From positions 1 to 6,030 of the forward strand of contig JABZHC010000044.1 of assembly GCA_015259035.1 (NCBI GenBank): a DNA stretch of 6,030 nt, written 5' to 3'. The notes under the pieces were generated by a model, which saw nothing but the letters and a program-made list of their open reading frames with translations, ran no database searches and was not told the origin of the DNA. A program made the position numbers and the translations under genes. The stretch is from Atopobium sp. Its GTDB lineage: Bacteria; Actinomycetota; Coriobacteriia; Coriobacteriales; Atopobiaceae. The stretch's first letter is position 1, and each line of letters starts with the position of its first letter. Below, piece by piece: positions 1 to 6,030 of this stretch.

Positions 1-441
1 GTTATCCAGCATGGCGGCGCAGAGGTTGTTTGCAGCGCCGATAGCGTGGAAGTCTCCGGTAAAGTGAAGGTTGATATCCTCCATAGGAACTACCTGGGCA
101 TATCCGCCGCCCGCAGCGCCACCCTTGACACCAAAGACAGGACCCAAAGAAGGCTCTCTAAGGGCCAACATGGCAGACTGTCCCAAGCTGGTCAAAGCAT
201 CTGCCAGACCTACCGAGGTAGTAGTCTTTCCCTCGCCCGCCGGCGTTGGATTAATAGCGGTAACCAGCACAAGCTTTCCGCGAAGAGGCTTATCTGCCAG
301 AGCACGTGCATCAAGCTTTGCCTTATAGCGACCATAAGGCTCTAGAAGATCCTCTGGAATACCCGCACGCTTTGCCACCTCAAAGATGGGAAGCATCTCG
401 GATGATTGAGCAATCTCGATATCGGATTTAACCTCAGACAT
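1..441 (-). CDS. fhs: Formate-tetrahydrofolate ligase, N-terminal part (cut by window edge)
   Basis: This cytoplasmic enzyme (formyltetrahydrofolate synthetase) joins formate to tetrahydrofolate using ATP, giving 10-formyl-THF for purine synthesis, initiator tRNA formylation or acetogenic one-carbon metabolism. The 147 visible residues begin MSEVKSDIEIAQ and carry the family hallmarks: the N-terminal 'I..A....M.PI.EVA...GI....LEPYG.YKAK' block (about residues 8-42), the P-loop TPAGEGKTTT at about 66-75, then the REPSLGPVFGVKGGAAGGGYAQV block at about 95-117 and the DINLHFTGDFHAI block at 122-134. The family is usually about 555 residues long, so roughly the first quarter is present and the frame is open to the left edge. 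The start is supported by an AGGA Shine-Dalgarno site 5 bases upstream (447-450). It lies downstream of valS on the same strand, with a terminator-like hairpin between, so it may be transcribed separately. The identification is firm. Confidence 0.96.
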   Translation of the reverse strand, partial: MSEVKSDIEIAQSSEMLPIFEVAKRAGIPEDLLEPYGRYKAKLDARALADKPLRGKLVLVTAINPTPAGEGKTTTSVGLADALTSLGQSAMLALREPSLGPVFGVKGGAAGGGYAQVVPMEDINLHFTGDFHAIGAANNLCAAMLDN

Positions 442-486
442 GTTGTTCCTAACCTAAAGTGGACGATTTGCACGTACTAAACACAA

Positions 487-508
487 GATGCGGTTGTTAC
501 ACCGCATC
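487..508 (-). terminator. Probable Rho-independent terminator after valS
   Basis: A perfect 8-base-pair stem (GATGCGGT at 487-494 pairing with ACCGCATC at 501-508) closes a 6-base loop. It begins 9 bases beyond the valS stop codon. Read on the minus strand, the stem is followed by TTGTGTTTAG, which is T-rich but not a clean T-run, so termination may be incomplete and some transcripts could continue into fhs. The + strand side is followed by only four T's and no + strand gene enters here. The hairpin is seen directly; its role as terminator is inferred from position. Confidence 0.6.
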
Positions 509-517
509 AAGTTTTAC

Positions 518-3223
518 TTATGAGAAGTCGGCAATCTGCTGCTCTAGCTGAGCAACAAGCGTAGTAAGTTCTTCTGCGCGTGCACGTTTTTTCTCGATAA
601 CTTCAGGCGCTGCCTTAGCAACAAATCCCTGGTTAGCAAGGGTGCGCTCCACGCCAGAGAGCTCCTTCTTTGCAGACTCAAGATCTTTCTGAAGGCGTTT
701 AGCCTCAGCAGCAAGGTCAACAAGCTCGCCAAGAACAACGTACATTTCAAGGCCAGCATCGGTGACAGAAACAGAACCAGCAGGCTTCTGAGGCGCCTCA
801 GCAACCTCAAATGAGCTTACGCGACCAACGTTCTGAATGAATGCTGCTTGCTCCTTCAACGCTGCAACATCCTGTGCTGGAGCTTTAACCACAACAGCAA
901 GGTCTGTCTTTGGCGACAGCCTATAACGAGCGCGAGAAGAACGAACAGCAGAAACAACGGTCTTAGCAAGCGAGAAGTTATGCTCAGCTGCCTCGTCAAC
1001 AAAGTTTGCAAGCTCCTGTGGGTCTGGCCACTCAGAGACCATCAAGAACTCCGCATCGTGACTCAAAAGACCAGATGCAGGAAGGGCATCCCAAACGCTC
1101 TCGGTAACAAATGGCATGGCTGGATGCAGAAGCCTCATGCTGACATCCAGGACAAAGACAAGGTTGCGCTGAACCTGCAGACGCTCCTCAGGAGTTCCAT
1201 CCAGAAGGCGGCCCTTGCAAAGCTCGATGTACCAGTCGCAGACATCATTCCAGAAGAAAGACTGAATGTTGCGGGCATACTCGCCAAAGCCATAGGTCTC
1301 AAGCTGCTCAGTTGTCTCTGCTACAACCTTAGCAAGGCGCGAGAACATCCATGCGTCTTCTGGCGTTTCTGCCTTTGGCATGCCGGCAGTGTAGCCGTCA
1401 AGATTCATCTGAACAAAGCGACTTGCATTCCAAATCTTAGTAACAAATGAACGTGCCTGATCGGTTCTTGGAGACTCAATAAGCTCACGAGTCTTCTTAT
1501 CAAGAACAGCATCAAACTTGACGTCCTGGTTGTTGGTAATAAGCGTAAGCAGGTTGTAACGCATTGCGTCTGCACCATACTTAGCAATCAAGTCCATAGG
1601 ATCTACGCCGTTACCCTTTGACTTGGACATACGGCTGCCGTCCTTAGCCAAAATGGTTGCGTAGATGTAGACATCGTGGAATGGAATCTCTTTGGTGAAA
1701 TAGAGCGAGCTCATAATCATGCGAGCAACCCAAAGAGCAATAATGTCTCGAGCGGTTACCAGGACCTGTGTTGGGTGGTGACCCTCAAGCTGCTCAGGAT
1801 GATTTGGCCAACCCTGTGTAGCAAAAGTCCACAACTGTGAAGAGAACCAGGTATCCAGAACATCCTCATCCTGGTGAACATGATGGCCGCCGCACTTTGG
1901 ACAGACATCGGTGTCTTCCATAAGTGCATCCTGCCAACCGCAATCATCGCAGTAGAACACAGGAATGCGGTGTCCCCACCAAAGCTGTCTGGAGATGTTC
2001 CAGTCGCGGAGATTCTCCATCCAAGTGAGGTAGGTCTGAGTCCAACGCTCTGGGTGGAAGGTAACCTGACCGTCTTTAACTACCTGTGCTGCAGGCTCTT
2101 TGAGCTTATCAACGGCAACAAACCACTGCTCAGAGAGCCATGGCTCAAGCGTAGTGCCGCAGCGGTAGCAATGCATAACGGAGTGATCAAGGTCTTCAAC
2201 GTGATCAAGCAGGCCATGCTCTTCAAACCAAGCAACAATAGCCTCACGAGCCTGATCTCTATCAAGACCAGAAAACTCACCGTAGCCGTCAACAACAACA
2301 GCGTGCTCATCAAAGATGTTGATCTGCTCAAGATTGTGAGTCTGACCCATAGCAAAGTCATTAGGGTCATGAGCTGGAGTTACCTTAACAAAACCGGTAC
2401 CAAAGCCTGCATCAACATGCCAGTCAGAGAAGATTGGAATCTCTCGATTAACAATGGGCAGAATAACAGTCTTTCCAACAAGATCAGCCTTTTCTGGATC
2501 TTGAGGAGAAACAGCTACGCCCGTATCACCCAGCATGGTCTCTGGACGAGTAGTTGCTACGGTAATGTACTCAACGCCATTAACAGGCTCTTTGAGCGGA
2601 TAACGCAGGTACCAAAGATGGCCCTTCTCGTCAGCGTACTCTGCCTCATCGTCAGAGATAGAAGTCTCGCAATGAGGACACCAGTTTACGATGCGCTTAC
2701 CGCGATAAATGAGCTGGTCATGATACCAATCAACAAAGACCTTACGTACTGCCTGAGTATACTCAGGAGACATGGTGAACTTCTCGTCATTAAAATCAAT
2801 GGAGCAGCCCATACGCTTAATCTGAGAAACAATGGTTCCGCCGTACTCGCGCGTCCAATCCCAGCAAGCCTCCAGGAACTTCTCGCGACCAATCTCCAGG
2901 CGAGAAATACCCTCTGACTTAAGCTTCTTATCAACCTTAGTCTGGGTTGCAATACCTGCGTGGTCAGTTCCAAGAATCCAACGAGTTGAATAACCACGCA
3001 TGCGAGAATAACGAATGTAGGTGTCCTGGATGGTGTCATCCATGGCATGTCCCATGTGAAGGATGCCGGTAACGTTTGGTGGAGGGATAACTACCGTACG
3101 GTCTTCAGTTCCCTTACTACGACCATAGCAATCTGCCTTTATCCACTTTTCAATGAGCTCAGGCTCAGCTGCCTGAGGATCATAATTCTTGGGCATTTCT
3201 TCCACAGTAATCTTGCCTTTCAT
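518..3223 (-). CDS. valS: Valyl-tRNA synthetase
   Basis: This class I aminoacyl-tRNA synthetase charges tRNA-Val with valine in the cytoplasm and hydrolyses mischarged Thr-tRNA. The 901 residues match the family's usual 870-950. In order: the Rossmann catalytic core with the HIGH motif as HMGH (56-59, within PPPNVTGILHMGHA); Cys pairs at 182/185 and 352/355; the CP1 editing domain with TTRPETMLGDT (about 224-234) and GTGFVKVTPAHDPND (about 275-289); a second Cys4 zinc-knuckle set (425/428 and 441/444); DEDVLDTWFSS (452-462); the KMSKS motif as RMSKS (531-535); a helical anticodon-binding domain (about 640-790); and a C-terminal coiled-coil tRNA-binding arm (about 830-901). The start is uncertain. 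The first ATG lacks a clear Shine-Dalgarno site, while the in-frame ATG at codon 10 (3196, MPKNYDP) has GGA a few bases upstream and matches where many ValRS proteins begin. No T-box leader is visible upstream. All catalytic motifs are intact. Confidence 0.97.
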   Translation of the reverse strand: MKGKITVEEMPKNYDPQAAEPELIEKWIKADCYGRSKGTEDRTVVIPPPNVTGILHMGHAMDDTIQDTYIRYSRMRGYSTRWILGTDHAGIATQTKVDKKLKSEGISRLEIGREKFLEACWDWTREYGGTIVSQIKRMGCSIDFNDEKFTMSPEYTQAVRKVFVDWYHDQLIYRGKRIVNWCPHCETSISDDEAEYADEKGHLWYLRYPLKEPVNGVEYITVATTRPETMLGDTGVAVSPQDPEKADLVGKTVILPIVNREIPIFSDWHVDAGFGTGFVKVTPAHDPNDFAMGQTHNLEQINIFDEHAVVVDGYGEFSGLDRDQAREAIVAWFEEHGLLDHVEDLDHSVMHCYRCGTTLEPWLSEQWFVAVDKLKEPAAQVVKDGQVTFHPERWTQTYLTWMENLRDWNISRQLWWGHRIPVFYCDDCGWQDALMEDTDVCPKCGGHHVHQDEDVLDTWFSSQLWTFATQGWPNHPEQLEGHHPTQVLVTARDIIALWVARMIMSSLYFTKEIPFHDVYIYATILAKDGSRMSKSKGNGVDPMDLIAKYGADAMRYNLLTLITNNQDVKFDAVLDKKTRELIESPRTDQARSFVTKIWNASRFVQMNLDGYTAGMPKAETPEDAWMFSRLAKVVAETTEQLETYGFGEYARNIQSFFWNDVCDWYIELCKGRLLDGTPEERLQVQRNLVFVLDVSMRLLHPAMPFVTESVWDALPASGLLSHDAEFLMVSEWPDPQELANFVDEAAEHNFSLAKTVVSAVRSSRARYRLSPKTDLAVVVKAPAQDVAALKEQAAFIQNVGRVSSFEVAEAPQKPAGSVSVTDAGLEMYVVLGELVDLAAEAKRLQKDLESAKKELSGVERTLANQGFVAKAAPEVIEKKRARAEELTTLVAQLEQQIADFS

Positions 3224-3247
3224 ATGCTTTTAGCAGTATTCCTATTA

Positions 3248-3255
3248 ACTATTTG
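3248..3255 (+). repeat. Left copy of an 8-base direct repeat flanking the exporter region
   Basis: ACTATTTG occurs here, 25 bases outside the valS start, and again at 5223-5230, directly after the exporter's stop codon. The two copies bracket the A+T-rich segment. They could be the scar of an insertion, but an 8-base match between two A+T-rich stretches can also arise by chance. Confidence 0.3.
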
Positions 3256-3258
3256 AAC

Positions 3259-3264
3259 AGTATA
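3259..3264 (-). promoter_or_regulatory. Possible -10 box for valS
   Basis: On the minus strand the hexamer reads TATACT, matching five of six bases of the sigma-70-type consensus, and lies about 35 bases upstream of the first valS ATG, leaving a short leader. No good -35 element is found 16-18 bases further upstream (the hexamers there resemble AAACCA), so the call rests on the -10 match and position only. In A+T-rich DNA such matches are frequent by chance. Confidence 0.3.
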
Positions 3265-3301
3265 ATGCATTAAAACAGATGTGGTTTAGGGGAATATATT
3301 A

Positions 3302-3334
3302 ATGTAATTTTAATATTACATATAAAAAATTACA
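3302..3334. promoter_or_regulatory. Operator-like dyad with a third half-site
   Basis: A perfect 7-base inverted repeat is present: ATGTAAT (3302-3308) and ATTACAT (3315-3321), separated by 6 bases. The hexamer ATTACA of the right arm recurs at 3329-3334, 14 bases downstream in the same orientation. The half-site centres are therefore about 13-14 bases apart, which is not a whole helical turn. The array lies between the divergent valS and exporter genes, about 40 bases upstream of the possible valS -10 box and about 170 bases before the exporter start. The repeats are seen directly; binding of a regulator is inference, and the low-complexity A+T background raises the chance of coincidence. 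I cannot match it to a known regulator's consensus. Confidence 0.35.
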
Positions 3335-3490
3335 CTTTGTATAAAAAGTAGTAGTATTGATTTGTCACAACATTCAATTCAAAGTTTTAGCTGAAAGAAG
3401 CCATAACAAACATATCAAACACTAAAATTGATTGAAAAAATCAACAACATTTAAATCAAAAGTATAGTCAACGACTTTTTTACAGGTAAA

Positions 3491-3495
3491 GAAGG
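3491..3495 (+). promoter_or_regulatory. Shine-Dalgarno site of the ABC exporter
   Basis: GAAGG, extended upstream as AAAGAAGG, stands 6 bases before the ATG at 3502. This is good spacing and supports that ATG as the true start of the exporter. Confidence 0.75.
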
Positions 3496-3501
3496 TTTGA
3501 C

Positions 3502-5220
3502 ATGAAAAGCACTGTTAAAGAAATTCAAAATGACCTTAAACGGAGTCTTTTTTGGAGTAACAAAAAGTTGTTACTCGGCTCTTTTTTCTTTACGACTTCT
3601 CTAGAACTAGTTACGGTATGTTCTCCCTATATAACTTCAATTCTCATGAATTCCGCTGTGTCAGGATCATTTAATGATTTTCTACAAGGTTGTCTATTTG
3701 CCGCCATATTAACAATCTCAGCAATTACAAATAAATTAGTGGTTCGTTATTTTGTTCCTAATTATCTCTATCATGCTGCTAACTCTTATCGCAACACCGC
3801 ATTTAAATACATGCTGAAAAAAGGTATAAACTCGTTTGAAGCAAGTGGTAGTTCCGTTTATGTATCTGCACTTACTAATGATTTAAATACTATAGAGACT
3901 ACATATCTTGAACAGATGTTTTCTTTGGTAAGCGATAGCATATCTTTCATTGTGGCCCTCATAATGCTCATGGTTCAAAGCATTCCATTAACTATGGTAG
4001 CTATTGCCGCTTCAATTCTTCCTCTAATCATTGGCGTAAAGCTAGGTGGAACACTCGGTAAAATTCAAAAAGAATCTTCTGCGAAAACTAGCCAATTCAT
4101 TGCCCAAGTCACTGATCTAGTAAAAGGCTTTCCTTTGATAAAAGCTTACGGTGCAACAAAGGCTGCAGTGAGACTTTTTGAGAAAGACAATACCGCTCTT
4201 GAAAGCTCAAAAAGAGAAAGTAGAAAAACTACTCGATTCATTAATACTCTGAGTTGGAGTGCTTTCGGCTTATCTCAATGGGCTGTTTTGATTGCTGGTA
4301 CATATCTTTGTATTTCAAATCAAGGAGTAACACCTGGTGTAATTCTTATGGCCACGTTACTTATGAACTACATTAGTCTCCCTTTACAAACAATTCCACC
4401 GGTACTTGCATCACGCAAGGCCTCAAATGATTTGATTTTAAAATTTTCTGAGACTCTTGCTGACAATGAAGAAGAAGAGGGGCAACAGACATTAGATAAA
4501 GTTACAAAAGGAATAGTCATCAACAATCTTTCATTTGCTTACGAACAAAATAAAGCTGTGCTGAAAAATTTATCAATCAAACTTCTACCTAATAAAAGTT
4601 ATGCAATTGTTGGAATATCAGGATCTGGAAAATCTACTTTATTTAATCTGCTCATGGGCGGCAATTTAAGTTATCAAGGAAATATATTTTACGATAGCTT
4701 AGAGTTAAGAACTATTGATAAAAAGAGTCTCTATCAAAATGTTTCACTCGTACAACAAGAGAATTTCTTATTCAATGCATCCATTGAAGACAACATTACT
4801 ATGTTCGAAAGTCACTCAAAAGATGCTATTTCTCAAGCATGTGAAAAGGCTGGGCTTACAGATTTCATTAAACAAAATAAGCTGAGTTATCAATGTGGTG
4901 AAGCAGGTTCAAACCTTTCTGGTGGCGAACGTCAAAGAATTTGTATTGCTAGAAGTTTGTTAAAGGGTTCTAACGTTCTGTTTTTCGATGAAGCTACATC
5001 AGCGCTTGACCATTCAACTACTGACCAAATTATAAATTCAATAACAAATCTCAAAGGAACACTACGCCTAGTTATTACGCACAACTTAGAGGAAGCTCAG
5101 CTGAAAAAATTTGACGAAATTATTGTAATGAAGGAAGGTAGTATTATCGAAAAGGGTTCGTTTGAGGAACTTATGCAACAAAATCAGTACTTTAAGGCCC
5201 TCTATACTCTTGAACAATAA
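3502..5220 (+). CDS. ABC exporter, fused membrane and ATPase domains (half-transporter), substrate unknown
   Basis: This is a 572-residue half-transporter expected to work as a homodimer in the cytoplasmic membrane, exporting a substrate with ATP hydrolysis. The N-terminal membrane domain shows about six hydrophobic segments (about 23-45, 60-80, 140-158, 161-180, 250-272, 278-298), followed by an acidic linker with a run of Glu (323-326). The ATPase domain has an A-loop Tyr347, Walker A GISGSGKST (371-379), Q-loop Gln419, X-loop-like GEAGS just before the signature LSGGERQR (472-479), Walker B LFFDEATSALD (493-503) with catalytic Glu497, and switch His527. All ATPase residues are intact. The X-loop and fused layout indicate an exporter of the MsbA/LmrA/peptide-exporter class. 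There is no N-terminal C39 peptidase domain and no second half-transporter alongside. Substrate could be a lipid, drug or peptide; nothing here decides it. The gene is clearly A+T-richer than its neighbours (22/60 and 19/60 GC in two sampled lines), which hints at transfer. It ends 34 bases before tcdA with no hairpin between. Confidence 0.93.
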   Translation: MKSTVKEIQNDLKRSLFWSNKKLLLGSFFFTTSLELVTVCSPYITSILMNSAVSGSFNDFLQGCLFAAILTISAITNKLVVRYFVPNYLYHAANSYRNTAFKYMLKKGINSFEASGSSVYVSALTNDLNTIETTYLEQMFSLVSDSISFIVALIMLMVQSIPLTMVAIAASILPLIIGVKLGGTLGKIQKESSAKTSQFIAQVTDLVKGFPLIKAYGATKAAVRLFEKDNTALESSKRESRKTTRFINTLSWSAFGLSQWAVLIAGTYLCISNQGVTPGVILMATLLMNYISLPLQTIPPVLASRKASNDLILKFSETLADNEEEEGQQTLDKVTKGIVINNLSFAYEQNKAVLKNLSIKLLPNKSYAIVGISGSGKSTLFNLLMGGNLSYQGNIFYDSLELRTIDKKSLYQNVSLVQQENFLFNASIEDNITMFESHSKDAISQACEKAGLTDFIKQNKLSYQCGEAGSNLSGGERQRICIARSLLKGSNVLFFDEATSALDHSTTDQIINSITNLKGTLRLVITHNLEEAQLKKFDEIIVMKEGSIIEKGSFEELMQQNQYFKALYTLEQ

Positions 5221-5222
5221 AT

Positions 5223-5230
5223 ACTATTTG
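5223..5230 (+). repeat. Right copy of an 8-base direct repeat flanking the exporter region
   Basis: Second copy of ACTATTTG, lying 2 bases after the exporter stop codon and about 14 bases before the tcdA Shine-Dalgarno site, in the same orientation as the copy at 3248-3255. Confidence 0.3.
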
Positions 5231-5244
5231 CAGATACATTTTAT

Positions 5245-5250
5245 GAGGAG
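5245..5250 (+). promoter_or_regulatory. Shine-Dalgarno site that fixes the tcdA start
   Basis: GAGGAG lies 4 bases before the ATG at 5255. In-frame ATGs exist further upstream at 5243 (which would overlap this site) and at 5162 (inside the exporter gene), but only 5255 is correctly placed after a strong Shine-Dalgarno sequence. Confidence 0.8.
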
Positions 5251-5254
5251 TTCT

Positions 5255-5989
5255 ATGTCTGCCACAATTCCTGAAGCCACTGCTCGACTTGAACTTGTCC
5301 TGGGGAAAGATCGCCTTGGACAAATTCAAAATTCCTGCGTTATGGTCTTAGGACTTGGTGGCGTTGGTTCAAACTGTGTTCAGGCGCTGGCCAGAGGCGG
5401 TGTAGGCTCGTTTGTTTTAGTGGATGCCGATGCAGTAGAAGCATCCAACCTAAACAGGCAGGCTATTGCCTATGTGAGCACCATTGGAAAAAGAAAAGTT
5501 GACGTTACCAAAGAGATGATTCTGGACATTAATCCAGACGCTCACGTGGTCACACTTGACGCGTTTTTGCTTAAAGACAACGTTGACGAGCAGCTCTCTG
5601 CTCTTCCAAAACCAGATGTTGTAGTTGATGCCATCGATACCATTTCTGCCAAATTAGCTGTTGTGGCATGGTGTCAGAAAAACGATATCTACCTCATCTC
5701 CAGCATGGGCGGCGGCAATAAGATCCACCCAGAACTTCTGGAGATTACTACGCTTTCAAAAACGCATACCGATGCTCTTGCAAGGGTAATGAGAAAAGAG
5801 TCCAAGAAGCGTGGACTTGCCGACTTCCGTGTGCTCTACTCCCCTGAGCCAGCGCGACCAGTTTTTGCACCAGAGGGTGCAACGGGAAAATCTGCCAAGC
5901 TAGGAACTATGTCCTACTACCCTCCTATTATGGGTCAGATGATTGCGTCAGACGTCATTCTGCATCTGTCGGGGCTTGATCATGAATAA
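5255..5989 (+). CDS. tcdA: tRNA threonylcarbamoyladenosine dehydratase (TcdA/YgdL family of ThiF/E1-like enzymes)
   Basis: TcdA uses ATP to dehydrate the t6A37 base of ANN-decoding tRNAs to its cyclic form (ct6A), which improves decoding. The 244 residues carry the E1-like adenylation fold: nucleotide-binding GLGGVGS (33-39), DADAVEASNLNRQ (57-69) with the conserved Asn and Arg, DINPDA (91-96), VDAIDTI (124-130), then the family-typical SSMGGGNKIHPE stretch (149-160), which parallels the GGAGGQIDP region of E. coli TcdA, and the RKESKKRG helix (180-187). The MoeB/ThiF CxxC zinc pairs and sulfur-carrier partners are absent, favouring TcdA over ThiF or MoeB. E. coli TcdA is about 268 residues, so this one is slightly short. 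The start at 5255 is set by GAGGAG. It follows the exporter by 34 bases with no visible terminator, so it may be partly read through from it, and it overlaps the next gene by 8 bases, suggesting coupled translation. Composition is like valS, not like the exporter. Confidence 0.9.
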   Translation: MSATIPEATARLELVLGKDRLGQIQNSCVMVLGLGGVGSNCVQALARGGVGSFVLVDADAVEASNLNRQAIAYVSTIGKRKVDVTKEMILDINPDAHVVTLDAFLLKDNVDEQLSALPKPDVVVDAIDTISAKLAVVAWCQKNDIYLISSMGGGNKIHPELLEITTLSKTHTDALARVMRKESKKRGLADFRVLYSPEPARPVFAPEGATGKSAKLGTMSYYPPIMGQMIASDVILHLSGLDHE

Positions 5990-6030
5990 CCTCACGTATT
6001 TTGATGCGCACGTCCATGCCAACCTTATGG
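5982..6030 (+). CDS. Start of a probable TatD-like metal-dependent hydrolase (cut by window edge)
   Basis: Only 16 codons are visible: MNNLTYFDAHVHANLM. The FDAHVHANL segment has the HxH pattern, preceded by Asp, that opens the metal-binding site of TatD-type DNases and other amidohydrolase-fold enzymes close to their N-terminus. A PHP-domain protein would be an alternative. The ATG at 5982 overlaps the tcdA stop codon (ATGAATAA), a typical arrangement for translational coupling; a GGGG stretch about 8 bases upstream is a weak Shine-Dalgarno candidate. The frame is open to the right edge. The presence of a gene is likely; the family name is tentative because so little is seen. Confidence 0.5.
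   Translation, partial: MNNLTYFDAHVHANLM

Larger units (their letters stand above)
3224..3501. other. A+T-rich divergent intergenic region between valS and the ABC exporter
   Basis: This 278-base stretch contains no credible gene: the few short ATG-initiated frames end within about a dozen codons and none has a ribosome binding site. It must hold the promoters for valS (leftward) and for the exporter (rightward). It is strikingly A+T-rich and contains a possible valS -10 box (3259-3264), an inverted repeat with an additional half-site (3302-3334), a small 6-bp hairpin TTGATT/AATCAA (3428-3444), and the exporter's Shine-Dalgarno site just before 3502. I see no T-box, riboswitch or tRNA in it. 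Confidence 0.8.

Noticed and set aside
46..345. Short + strand open frames opposite fhs
   Set aside because: They overlap the conserved P-loop region of fhs on the other strand and show no protein family features.
1874..2917. A 347-codon open frame on the + strand, antisense to valS
   Set aside because: It lies wholly within valS on the opposite strand, has no recognisable domain or ribosome binding site, and valS here encodes essential conserved motifs. It is a by-product of valS codon use, as is the 200-codon frame at 848-1450.
3261..3266. Perfect TATAAT on the + strand as an exporter promoter
   Set aside because: No -35-like hexamer lies 16-19 bases upstream and it is about 240 bases from the exporter start; chance is likely in such A+T-rich DNA.
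3224..3330. T-box leader upstream of valS
   Set aside because: The conserved T-box sequence and the specifier/antiterminator structure are absent, and the leader after the possible -10 box is only a few tens of bases.
3428..3444. Small hairpin TTGATT/AATCAA with a 5-base loop
   Set aside because: Six weak base pairs with four A-T pairs and no following T-run; not convincing as a terminator or attenuator.
3463..3468. TATAGT as exporter -10 box
   Set aside because: Well placed relative to the start codon, but the spacer-matched upstream hexamers (ATCAAC, AATCAA) do not resemble a -35 element, so I did not list it as a feature.
5210..5240. TTGAAC plus GATACA as a tcdA promoter
   Set aside because: Only four and three of six consensus bases match; too weak to support.
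5162..5254. Longer N-terminus for tcdA starting inside the exporter gene
   Set aside because: The extra 31 residues read through the exporter's end in another frame and resemble no ThiF-family N-terminus; the strong GAGGAG site points to 5255.

Overview
The window is an ordinary bacterial chromosomal segment with five protein-coding genes, two of them cut by the window edges. The flanking genes have moderate GC (hand counts of single 60-base lines: about 53% in valS, 42 to 57% in tcdA) and good Shine-Dalgarno sites. Protein style suggests a low-to-moderate GC member of the Coriobacteriia (Atopobium/Lancefieldella-like) or a similar Gram-positive anaerobe. That assignment is an impression from the proteins and the presence of formate-tetrahydrofolate ligase, not a proof.

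Layout: positions 1-441 on the minus strand hold the N-terminal quarter of formate-tetrahydrofolate ligase (fhs), which runs off the left edge. Upstream of it, also on the minus strand, is complete valyl-tRNA synthetase (valS, 518-3223). A hairpin that looks like a terminator lies between the two. A very A+T-rich, 278-base intergenic region (3224-3501) separates valS from a divergent plus-strand block. That block is a 572-residue single-chain ABC exporter (3502-5220), then a TcdA-type tRNA threonylcarbamoyladenosine dehydratase (5255-5989), then the first 16 codons of a probable TatD-like metal-dependent hydrolase, whose start overlaps the end of tcdA.

Functionally, valS and tcdA both serve translation (tRNA charging and tRNA modification), fhs feeds one-carbon metabolism, and the hydrolase is probably housekeeping. 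The ABC exporter does not fit. It is clearly A+T-richer (about 32-37% GC in two sampled lines) and has its own A+T-rich leader with a set of TGTAAT/ATTACA half-sites. An 8-base direct repeat lies on both sides of it. It may be an acquired gene placed between valS and tcdA. I found no RNA gene, CRISPR array, insertion sequence or evidence of a wholly new system here. The exporter and its control region are the part most worth a second look.
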